64,000 nucleotides of DNA. Origin: DATFQE01 sp963733845 (GTDB lineage: Bacteria; Actinomycetota; Thermoleophilia; Gaiellales; Gaiellaceae). The DNA lies in contig CAVTEM010000012.1 of the NCBI GenBank assembly GCA_963733845.1, positions 372,001-436,000 on the forward strand, given 5' to 3'. The notes below the pieces were generated by a model. It was not told the DNA's origin, made no database searches, and worked only from the letters and a program-made list of their open reading frames with translations. This document shows positions 31,650-40,720 of the stretch, piece by piece; within the stretch, counting starts at the first letter, position 1; every line of letters starts with the position of its first letter. Both the position numbers and the translations under genes were made by a program.

Positions 31650-32380
31650 TCAGACGGCGGGGCGAATCGTCTGCTGGAGCGCGCCGCCGTCTACGAGCAC
31701 GCTCACTCCCGTCATGTAGCGGGCCTCGTTGGAGAGCAGGAACGCGACCACGGAAGCGACCTCCTCCGGCTCACCCGGCCGCCCAAGCGGAATCTCGGCC
31801 TCGAACGACTCGGCCTCCTCGTTCCGCTCGGTCGCGATCGCACCGGGCGCCACCGCGTTCACGCGGATCGCCGGCGCCAACTCCAGGGCGAGGCTCCGCG
31901 TGAGCATCCCGAGCGCCGCCTTCGCCGAGGCGTACAGCGCGAAGCCGGCGCGGGGCGCGTGCTCGTGGATGCTCGTGACGTTCACGATCGATCCGCCACT
32001 CTCGCCCATCCGCCTCGCAGCGTGCTGCGAGAGCAGGAAGGCGGCTCGCACGTCGATGGCGAAGATCGAGTCGAAGTCGTCGGTGCTCAGCTCGAGCGCC
32101 GGCTTCGCCACCGTCACGCCCGCGTTGTTGACGAGCGCGTCGATGCCGCCAAGTGCTTCCGCGACCTCCGCGACGAGCCTCTCGGGCACGGCCGGGTCGG
32201 AGAGGTCGCCGTCGACCCATACGCAACGCGTCCCAGTTTCACGCAGCCGTTCGAACGAGCGAGCCGAGTCGTCGTCGCGCTCATGCGTGGCGAAGCCAAG
32301 CGCCCAGCCGTCCGAGACCAGCCGCTCCGAGATCGCGAGCCCGATTCCGGTGCCCGCGCCAGTTACAAGCGCAACGCCCG

Positions 32381-32384
<4 letters not shown>
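31650..32384 (-). CDS. Short-chain dehydrogenase/reductase, start codon reads GTA
   Basis: An SDR of about 244 residues. The cofactor motif is VALVTGAGTGIGLAISERLV, the structural motif ALVNNAGV and the catalytic Tyr-x3-Lys ALYASAKAALGM with Ser in VTSIHEHAP. The C-terminal YMTGVSVLVDGGAL is typical of the 3-ketoacyl-ACP-reductase-like branch. The expected start, overlapping the glmS stop, reads GTA-ACG-GGC at 32384. A GTG there would make the usual GTGA overlap, so a single substitution (real or error) is likely. No ATG, GTG or TTG occurs nearby in frame. The substrate is unknown. Confidence 0.8.
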
Positions 32385-34209
<1,825 letters not shown>

Positions 34210-34289
34210 GCTGGGCTCCCCCTCCCTAGCCGCTGCCTCAAAAAACGCAGAAAGCCCGGCTTGCCGCGCCCTCCGTCAGGCTGTGGTGG

Positions 34290-35550
34290 CTAGCCGAGCT
34301 CTCGTGAAACGAGAGTTGAGATGGTACCACAGAGGCGCCGAGCTTCAAGCTCGTTTTCGGCCTCGACGAGCACCCGCACGAGCGGCTCGGTGCCCGAAGC
34401 GCGCACGAGCACACGGCCGGATCCGTCCAGCTCGCCGTTGATCTCGTCGATCCTCGAACGCAGCTCCTCGGGGAGCTCCTTGGCCCTCACACGGACGTTC
34501 TCCTTCGCCTGCGGGTACGTCCTCATGACGGCGGCCGCCTCGGCCAGCGTGCGGCCCTCGAGCGCGGCGCAGAGAAGCAGCGCGCCCGCGAGGCCGTCGC
34601 CCGTGACGTGGTCGCGCAGGTAGATCACGTGACCCGACTGCTCGCCGCCGAGCACGCCGCCGTTCGGCCCGCAGCGCCTCGAGCACGTAGCGGTCGCCGA
34701 CGGCGGTCGTCACCACGCGGATCCCCCGCTCCTCCATCAGCCGGTGGAAGCCGAGGTTCGTCATCTGGGTCACCGCGACCAGGTCGACGTCGAGGTGGAG
34801 CGCGAGGACGGCGAGGATCCGGTCGCCGTCGACTGTCTCCCCGGCTGCGTCGACCGCGAGCATGCGGTCGCCGTCGCCGTCGAACGCCACGCCGAGGTCG
34901 GCGCCGCGCTCGCGGACCGTCTGCGCGAGCAGCGAGAGGTCGGTGGCGCCGCAGCCGACGTTGATGTTGGTCCCGTCCGGCTCGTCCGCGATCGCGGTCA
35001 CGTCCGCGCCCAGGCGCGAGAAAGCCTTCGGGGCGAGCCCGGAGTAGGCGCCGTTGGCGCAGTCGACCACGATTCTGAGACCGTCGAGCTCGCTGCCGAA
35101 GCGCTCGACGACGTGCTCGAGGTAGCTCTCCGTGGCGACGTCGACGCGGTCGATCCGACCGCCGCCCGGCGAGTCCGCGTCGAGGAGCGCCTCGATCTCC
35201 TCCTCGGCGGCGTCGGTCAGCTTCTGCCCGTCGGCGTGGAAGAACTTGACGCCGTTGTATTCCGGCGGGTTGTGCGAGGCCGTGATCACGACGCCGAGGT
35301 CGAGCGCGAGCAACGCTACGGCCGGGGTGGGCAGGACACCGGCCAGGACGGCATTCCCGCCGGCCGCGACGACACCGCGTGCGAACGCCTCCTCGAGCTC
35401 CTCGCCGGAGCCGCGCGTGTCACGGCCGACGAAGACGCGCCCGCGTCCGCTCCACAGCGTGGCGGCCTTGCCGAGCCGCTCGACGAGCTCGACCGTCAGG
35501 TCCTCGCCCACGACGCCGCGCACACCGTCGGTGCCGAAGTAGCGCCTCAA
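34290..35550 (-). pseudogene. glmM: Phosphoglucosamine mutase, one frameshift
   Basis: GlmM converts glucosamine-6-phosphate to glucosamine-1-phosphate. TTG 35550 gives RRYFGTDGVRGVVGEDLTVE. The phospho-Ser loop is ITASHNPPEYNGVKFF, the metal loop is VAFDGDGDRMLAVDA, and the phosphate-binding C-terminus has VLVRASGTEPLVRVLVEAE. One extra base near 34669 shifts the frame between GDRYVLEAL and NGGVLGGEQSGHVIYL. It is probably an assembly error in an essential gene. TAGCGT 7 nt before the TTG, inside the end of rpsI, suggests its own leaderless promoter. Downstream, a weak stem plus T-run (34234-34262) may terminate it. Confidence 0.9.
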
Positions 35551-35560
35551 CGCGGGGACG

Positions 35561-35968
35561 CTAGCGCTTGGAGAACTGCGGCGCCTTGCGCGCCTTGTGC
35601 AGGCCGGCCTTCTTGCGCTCGACCTTGCGGGCGTCCCGGGTCAGGAAGCCCTCACGCTTCAGCGAGACGCGCAGGTTGGGGTCGGCCTCGACGAGCGCCC
35701 GGGCAATTCCGTGACGCACCGCGCCTGCCTGGCCGCTAGGCCCGCCGCCGGTGACGCGGACGCGCAGGTCGAACGTCCCCTCGACGTCCGCGACCTTCAA
35801 CGGCGACATCACCGCGATCCGGTGCGACGCACGCGGGAAGTACTCGTCGATCGTGCGCCCGTTGATCCAGGTCGCGCCGTCGCCCGGGCGCAGGATCACG
35901 CGCGCGACCGAGGTCTTGCGCTTGCCCGTGCCGCGGTACTGCGCGGGCGTGGTGGTCGTGTCAGCCAT
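35561..35968 (-). CDS. rpsI: 30S ribosomal protein S9
   Basis: A 135-residue S9. Conserved segments are YRGTGKRKTSVARVILRPGD, GRTIDEYFPR, VTGGGPSGQAGAVRHGIARA and the basic end ERKKAGLHKARKAPQFSKR, whose C-terminal tail reaches the ribosomal P site. The start overlaps the rplM stop by 8 nt, the standard rplM-rpsI operon. Confidence 0.97.
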   Translation of the reverse strand: MADTTTTPAQYRGTGKRKTSVARVILRPGDGATWINGRTIDEYFPRASHRIAVMSPLKVADVEGTFDLRVRVTGGGPSGQAGAVRHGIARALVEADPNLRVSLKREGFLTRDARKVERKKAGLHKARKAPQFSKR

Positions 35969-36404
35969 TCGAATCCTCCAGCGGCAGCGGCTCGGGCGCC
36001 TGCGCCTCGTGCGGGTGCTTCGGGCCGGCGTAGACCTTCAGCTTGACGAGCTGGGCGCGCGCGAGCCGGTTGCGGGGCATCATCCCCTTGACGGCCTTGC
36101 GGATCACCTCGGTCGGCCTGCGCTCGAGCATCTCGCCGAGCGTCCTGCTGCGTAGGCCGCCCGGGTAGCCCGAGTGGCGGTAGTACATCTTCTCGTCGCG
36201 CTTCTTGCCGGTCGCGTGGATCTTCTCTGCGTTGACGACCACGACAAAATCGCCGGTGTCCACGTGCGGCGTGTACTCGGGCTTGCGCTTGCCGCGAAGC
36301 GTGTCGGCGATCTGCGTGGCGAGCCGACCCAGGGTTTGACCCTCGGCATCGACGACGTACCACTTGCGGGCGACCTCGCCCTGTTTCGCGTTCCAGGTCT
36401 TCAT
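35961..36404 (-). CDS. rplM: 50S ribosomal protein L13
   Basis: A 147-residue L13. Recognisable segments are RKWYVVDAEGQTLGRLATQI, YTPHVDTGDFVVVVNAEKIH, KMYYRHSGYPGGLRSRTLGE and VKGMMPRNRLARAQLVKLKV. ATG 36404 gives the normal N-terminus KTWNAKQGEV. A hairpin sits directly in front of it with no clear Shine-Dalgarno outside the stem, which may serve translational control. Confidence 0.97.
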   Translation of the reverse strand: MKTWNAKQGEVARKWYVVDAEGQTLGRLATQIADTLRGKRKPEYTPHVDTGDFVVVVNAEKIHATGKKRDEKMYYRHSGYPGGLRSRTLGEMLERRPTEVIRKAVKGMMPRNRLARAQLVKLKVYAGPKHPHEAQAPEPLPLEDSNG

Positions 36405-36410
36405 GACAAA

Positions 36411-36426
36411 GAGGGGCACGCCCCTC
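36411..36426 (-). promoter_or_regulatory. Hairpin in the rplM leader
   Basis: GAGGGG and CCCCTC pair around a CACG/CGTG loop 6-22 nt before the rplM ATG on the minus strand. The only purine-rich stretch that could act as a Shine-Dalgarno is inside this stem. L13 operons in other bacteria have leader RNAs bound by L13; no match to a known leader class can be claimed here. Confidence 0.4.
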
Positions 36427-36463
36427 AGGAGGACGCGCGGGGCCGGATGTTAGCGAAACCGGC

Positions 36464-36598
36464 TCAGGATCGCTCCTTCCGGGTCCCTAGCCAGGCCGCC
36501 AGACCGAGCGCTGCGATTCCGATCGCCGCGGAGAGCTCGACGACCAGCCCGACCGTTCCGCCGTGCGCGAGCGGGACTAGCCCTGCGAGAGCAACCAC
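36464..36598 (-). CDS. Small membrane protein, 44 residues
   Basis: GTG 36598 opens a 44-codon frame overlapping the end of the large membrane gene by 22 nt. It encodes VALAGLVPLAHGGTVGLVVE, one hydrophobic helix (LSAAIGIAALGLAAWLG) and the basic end TRKERS. The segment PLAHG also occurs at the start of the upstream 459-residue protein (LPLAHGIGVV), and the overlap suggests translational coupling with it. It could be a subunit of the same membrane complex. Confidence 0.5.
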   Translation of the reverse strand: MVALAGLVPLAHGGTVGLVVELSAAIGIAALGLAAWLGTRKERS

Positions 36599-37956
36599 AG
36601 CCCTCCCACGGTATAGAGCACCATCAGCAGCAGGAACGCGTACTGCGTCCTCACCGCCGTCCGCGCCGACGAGAAGAGGGCGATCGCGCGGTCGTGGGCA
36701 AGGACGAGGCCGGCGACGTGCCCGGAGATGAGCACCGCCACCTGCGTGTACCAGATCATGTTCGGGGTCAGCGCGGTCAGGTTGGGCGAGAAGTCGGAGG
36801 TTCCGAGCAGGTCCCAGCCCCGGCCGAACGGGTCGGAGGCGAGCGGAATCGCGAACTGGCCCTGGTTCACGAGCAACGAGAAGTAGTGGGCGAGCGCGTA
36901 CGCGAGCGCGATCGGAACGAGGCTGTAGACGAAGGCGTTGACGAGCGGGCGCTCCGAGTGGGCGACGGCCCGGGCCCCGGCGACGGCGAGCAGGTAGAAG
37001 CCCGCGACCAGCAGCACGAAGACGGTCAGGCCCGCCACGTTCACGAGCGTGACCACCAGGTCCGACAGCCGCGGTGACGAGATCAGGTCGGCCTCGATCT
37101 CGAAGAGCCGGTTCTGCCACGTGGCCGTGCGGCTGAAGCCGTCGAAGGCGACCGAGCCGAGCATGACCGAGACCACGGCGAGGGTGCCGGGCACCTCGTC
37201 CCACCTGGCCAGGGCCGCGAACGGCGGCCTCAGGACGAGCGCCCGCGGCCCCTCCCGCTGACTGACGCCGAAGGGGGCGATGCGCGACAGGAAGCCGAAG
37301 TAGAGCGTGAATCCGTCGCAGTTCTCGAACCACGTGTCGCGCCCGAAGACCGCCGCGCCGACCCAGGTGATCCAGCTGTAGACCAGGATCGCGAGCGCGA
37401 GCGAGCGCGGCTCGGACGCGTCGAGGTAGGCCAGCTCGTAAGCGGTGAAGGCGAACAGCAGGAGCGCCCCCGGCCAACGCCCGAGCCGCTCGGGGTACCG
37501 CGCGAGCGGCTCCCAGCTCACGCCGAGGCGGCTCGACAGCCACGCCACGCCGTCGGCCGCGGCACGCCACGGGTTGAGCACACGCCAGACGTTCCCGAGC
37601 ACGACGACCAGCGGGACCATCCCGACCCAGAAGATGACGAAGACGAAGGTCGGGGCGAGGTTCGCGCCCTGCGACGGCTCGCCGATCAGGGCGGCGAGGA
37701 AGACGAGCACCAGCAGGCCGAAGGCGAATCCGCTGACCACGACGCGCAGGGCGGTCGAGAGCAGGATCCGCTGCAGCCAGCCCGGCAGCGGCCGCTCCCA
37801 GTGATTGTCCTCCAGCCGGGGCTTCGTCCAGAGCACGCCGAGCGCGACGAACGAGACGACGAGCACGATCGCGCCCGTGTAGTAGAAGAGCCACAGCGGC
37901 AGCGGCAGGTCCTTGACGACGCCGATGCCGTGCGCGAGCGGCAGGGCGGCGATCAC
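36577..37956 (-). CDS. Polytopic membrane protein of the type annotated as fenitrothion hydrolase
   Basis: A 459-residue integral membrane protein with about 11 helices. Signature-like stretches include PLPLWLFYYTGAIVLVVSF, VLGNVWRVLNPWRAAADGV, TWFENCDGFTLYFGFLSRIA and LTALTPNMIWYTQVAVLISG. It resembles actinobacterial membrane proteins often named fenitrothion hydrolase after one described enzyme; that activity should not be assumed. GTG 37956 overlaps the stop of the cupredoxin-like gene (GTGA). A partner role with that exported protein, perhaps in metal or redox handling, is inferred from the tight operon. Confidence 0.7.
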   Translation of the reverse strand: MIAALPLAHGIGVVKDLPLPLWLFYYTGAIVLVVSFVALGVLWTKPRLEDNHWERPLPGWLQRILLSTALRVVVSGFAFGLLVLVFLAALIGEPSQGANLAPTFVFVIFWVGMVPLVVVLGNVWRVLNPWRAAADGVAWLSSRLGVSWEPLARYPERLGRWPGALLLFAFTAYELAYLDASEPRSLALAILVYSWITWVGAAVFGRDTWFENCDGFTLYFGFLSRIAPFGVSQREGPRALVLRPPFAALARWDEVPGTLAVVSVMLGSVAFDGFSRTATWQNRLFEIEADLISSPRLSDLVVTLVNVAGLTVFVLLVAGFYLLAVAGARAVAHSERPLVNAFVYSLVPIALAYALAHYFSLLVNQGQFAIPLASDPFGRGWDLLGTSDFSPNLTALTPNMIWYTQVAVLISGHVAGLVLAHDRAIALFSSARTAVRTQYAFLLLMVLYTVGGLWLLSQG

Positions 37957-38405
37957 GGCTTGACGGTGATGTCGGCGATCTGCAGGCCCGCGTCCTCCAG
38001 CTCGGCCTCGAAGCGGCCGGGGATCGTGGCCTTGAACGCCAGGCGGGCGGGGCTGCCCGGGGCGACGTCGCGCATGATGTCGTAGCCGTGCAGGTGGACG
38101 TGGTCGGCGACGTCCGAGCTCACGACCAGCACGACCTGACGGTTTTTCGCCACCGTGACGCGGCGGATTCCGCCGACCGGGGTGCCGCCGCGAACGGCGA
38201 TCGGGACCCGGGCGACCGCCGGCGGCTTCGGGGTCGTGGGCGGCGGGGGAGGTTGGGTCACCACCGTCGTCGGCGTCGTCGGCGTCGTGGGCGGCGGTGG
38301 CGGGGGCGGAGTGCTGCTCGAGCTGTCGTCGTCGTCGGGCCGCAGGACGACGAAGAAAACGGCGGCGATGGCGATCCCTATCGCGATGATCACAGCCCTG
38401 CTCAT
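37953..38405 (-). CDS. Membrane-anchored cupredoxin-like protein with Pro/Thr linker
   Basis: A 150-residue exported protein. ATG 38405 follows AAGGAGG. Residues 1-20 are a membrane anchor (RAVIIAIGIAIAAVFFVVL). Residues 23-65 form a low-complexity linker of Asp, Ser, Pro and Thr runs. The C-terminal 85 residues look like a cupredoxin fold: RVTVAKNRQVVLVVSSDVAD, then HVHLHGYD, then FKATIPGRFEAELED. A type 1 copper Cys is absent, so it may bind metal differently or not at all. It overlaps the next membrane gene. Confidence 0.7.
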   Translation of the reverse strand: MSRAVIIAIGIAIAAVFFVVLRPDDDDSSSSTPPPPPPPTTPTTPTTVVTQPPPPPTTPKPPAVARVPIAVRGGTPVGGIRRVTVAKNRQVVLVVSSDVADHVHLHGYDIMRDVAPGSPARLAFKATIPGRFEAELEDAGLQIADITVKP

Positions 38406-38439
38406 GGTGGTCCTCCTTCGGTTCGTGGGCAGTCGCGGT

Positions 38440-38958
38440 TCAGGCGACCGCCGGCGGAGCGCGAGGAGAGCTCGGGCCGGTGAGAAGCGGCGGGCGAAGC
38501 AGATCGGAGGCCGGCGCGAACGCGGGCGCCGACCGCCGCCGAGCGACGGGAGGCCGCCCGGCCAGCGCCTGCAGCACGAGGTCCGCAACGCCGACGAAGG
38601 CGCGCGCCGCCACGAGAGCCGCGAGCGCGAACGGCAGCTGGAGCGCAAGCCCGAGTGCGAAGGCGGGCTCGGTCACGACGAGCTCGAGCCGCTCGGCGTG
38701 CTCCTGCACGACGAAAGCGAGCGGCGGCAGGAGCGCGCAGGCGAGCGGTGACACCGCCCGGCCGCGCCGGAAGAGCCCGACGAGCGCCAGTGCGCCCAGC
38801 AAGCCCAGGAACAGCGGCGCGAAGGCGAGGTAGCCGTGTCGTTCCTCGCGGGCCGCCGCGAGGTGGTAGGCGAGCGAGTGGGCGGCGAGGCAGCCGGCCA
38901 CCATGAACGGCAGCGAGACGAGCCACGGCGTCCCGACCTTCCTCACCGGCTCGATCAT
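38440..38958 (-). CDS. Four-helix membrane protein of unknown function
   Basis: A 172-residue membrane protein with about four helices. Helix 1 holds VAGCLAAHSLAYHLA, with two His residues one or two turns apart. FVVQEHAERLELV in a loop adds another His, and the C-terminal tail is Arg/Pro-rich. ATG 38958 overlaps the MFS stop as ATGA, and the cupredoxin-like gene follows 34 nt later. The His pattern and position suggest a metal-handling or sensory role; this is only an inference. Confidence 0.65.
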   Translation of the reverse strand: MIEPVRKVGTPWLVSLPFMVAGCLAAHSLAYHLAAAREERHGYLAFAPLFLGLLGALALVGLFRRGRAVSPLACALLPPLAFVVQEHAERLELVVTEPAFALGLALQLPFALAALVAARAFVGVADLVLQALAGRPPVARRRSAPAFAPASDLLRPPLLTGPSSPRAPPAVA

Positions 38959-40187
38959 GCCAACTCCGGTTCGGCGGTCGTGTGGCGCCGCCTGCCGAGC
39001 AACCACGCGATCGGCAGAGCGACGAGCGCCGTCGCGCCGATCGCGAGCGCGCCGACCCCGAGCGTCTCGAGCGCGAACCCGCCGGTGAGCGCGAGTGCCG
39101 CGCCCAGCAGCGCCGCGAGCAGGTCGTTCGTGCCGAGCAGCTTCCCGCGCTCGGACGGCGCCGTCCGGTCGGCGAGCTCGGCCGTGGCCGCGACGAACGA
39201 GAGGTTCCAGCCCAGGCCGAGCCCGAAGAGGAGCACGGCGACGCCGAGGATGGTCTCGACCCAGAGCAGGCCGATGCACGACAGGCCCATCACCGCCAGC
39301 CCGCTGACGAGCGACGGACTGCGCCCGATCCGGTCGATCAGCGGGCCGACGAAGAGCACGAGCGCGTACATGCCGAAGACGTGCGCGCCGACGATCGGGA
39401 AGACGTCGCTCTGGGAGTGATGGTGGTGGTCGACGACCATGTAGCCGGTCAGGTTCATCACGGAGACCATCACGCTGAAGCTGGCGAGCGCGGCGACCAT
39501 CGCCGGAATCACGCCCGGCCTTCTCACGATCTCGCGGAGCGGGGCCGCGGGCTGGGGCGGCGCCTCGCTTGCGGCCGCCCCGAGCTGCTCGGCGATCTCC
39601 TTGGGATCGGGCCGCACGTTCAGAACGAGGGCGAGCGCCACGATCGCCAGGCCTCCGGCCGCGAGCCACGGCACGGTCAACGCGTCGGCCTCGAGGTGCT
39701 TCCCGGCGAAGAGCGGGCTGAAGACCGCCGGCCCGAGAATGGCGCCGAAGACCGAGCCGAACAGGACGTACGAGATCCCGCGCGCACGGCGCTCCGGCGG
39801 GTACATGTCGCCGGCGGCGGTCCGGATCAGGAGCGCGATCGCCCCGGCGGCGCCCATCAGGGTGAAGCCGACGATCACGGCGATCGTCGACTCGATCTGC
39901 GTGGCGAGCGCGGTCAACGAGCAGCCGAAGGCGGCGAGCACGAAGCCGAGTGCCATCACCGGCTTGCGTCCGACGCGGTCCATCGCGCGGCCGGCGGGCA
40001 GTGCAGTCAGCGCCGAGGCGGTCAGGAAGATCGCGGGGCCGAGCCCGAGCAAGCCCTCCACGCCGGTGACGAGCACGAACGTGAGCGACGACACCGCCGC
40101 GACGAGCTGAACGACGGCCGAGAACACCGCCATCGTCGCGGCCAGCAGGATCGTGTTGCGCTTGATCGGGAGCGACTCGACGGTCAC
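38955..40187 (-). CDS. MFS transporter with His-rich loop
   Basis: A 410-residue, 12-helix major facilitator. The loop 2-3 motif is GRAMDRVGRKPVMALGFVLA, and the second half repeats it in GPLIDRIGRSPSLVSGLAVM. A short extracytoplasmic segment VVDHHHHSQSDVFPIVGAH carries four consecutive His residues and could bind a metal ion. GTG 40187 overlaps the uracil-DNA glycosylase stop (GTGA). With the downstream His-containing and cupredoxin-like proteins this suggests metal transport, unproven. Confidence 0.85.
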   Translation of the reverse strand: MTVESLPIKRNTILLAATMAVFSAVVQLVAAVSSLTFVLVTGVEGLLGLGPAIFLTASALTALPAGRAMDRVGRKPVMALGFVLAAFGCSLTALATQIESTIAVIVGFTLMGAAGAIALLIRTAAGDMYPPERRARGISYVLFGSVFGAILGPAVFSPLFAGKHLEADALTVPWLAAGGLAIVALALVLNVRPDPKEIAEQLGAAASEAPPQPAAPLREIVRRPGVIPAMVAALASFSVMVSVMNLTGYMVVDHHHHSQSDVFPIVGAHVFGMYALVLFVGPLIDRIGRSPSLVSGLAVMGLSCIGLLWVETILGVAVLLFGLGLGWNLSFVAATAELADRTAPSERGKLLGTNDLLAALLGAALALTGGFALETLGVGALAIGATALVALPIAWLLGRRRHTTAEPELA

Positions 40188-40702
40188 GCAAGCAATTGAA
40201 CCAGTGTGGCCCGGAAGTGCCGAGCCCCGCCGTGCGACGGATGGCGGACATAGGGGCCGCCGAGCTCGGCGTGCGCGAGGCGGCCGACCGGCACGATCCG
40301 GCGGCCGCGGGCGAGCCGCTGCAGGAACGGGCGTGCGGACTCGACCTCGTCGCGGGTGGGCCTGCGGTTCGAGCTCGGGTTCCCCGGCTCGTGCGGATGT
40401 GTCGGCACCAGGTTCCAGAGCAGGACGTCCTCCTGCAGGCCGAGCTCCTCCAGGACGGCGTGCACGACGGTGGCGCTCGACTCGGCCGGAGGCCGCCCGC
40501 TCAGCTGCCGTTCGCTCGTGAACGGGATCCCCGAGACGCGCGCGCCACGGTAGCCCGCGGCCTCCCCGACGAGCAGGATCCGGGCCGTCGCGCGCAGAGC
40601 GAGGTACGCAGCGAGACGAGCACGCAGGAGCGGGCTCGCCTCGTACTGGTTGAACGTCGCACCGATCTCGGCGCGTGCGAGGTCGTCGACGAAGCTCGTC
40701 AT
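40184..40702 (-). CDS. Uracil-DNA glycosylase superfamily protein
   Basis: A 172-residue DNA-repair-type protein. The UDG superfamily motif 1 appears as ILLVGEAAGYRGARVSGIPF, a middle motif as LLWNLVPTHPHEPGNPSSN and the C-terminal motif as VRHPSHGGARHFRATL. The four Cys of Fe-S families 4 and 5 are absent. Function in base excision is plausible from motifs 1 and 3; the exact family is uncertain. It is the first gene of the overlapping run that continues into the MFS gene. Confidence 0.75.
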   Translation of the reverse strand: MTSFVDDLARAEIGATFNQYEASPLLRARLAAYLALRATARILLVGEAAGYRGARVSGIPFTSERQLSGRPPAESSATVVHAVLEELGLQEDVLLWNLVPTHPHEPGNPSSNRRPTRDEVESARPFLQRLARGRRIVPVGRLAHAELGGPYVRHPSHGGARHFRATLVQLLA

Positions 40703-40720
40703 GCGACCCGTTCTACCGGC

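Noticed and set aside
31600..31650. GTTCGAA-containing stretch as a possible tRNA T-arm
   Set aside because: No acceptor, D or anticodon arms can be folded around it on either strand.
34210..34330. Possible glmS ribozyme upstream of glmS
   Set aside because: The glmS ribozyme needs a much longer conserved core near the start; the 80-nt gap has only a short stem and T-run, and the class is essentially restricted to other phyla.
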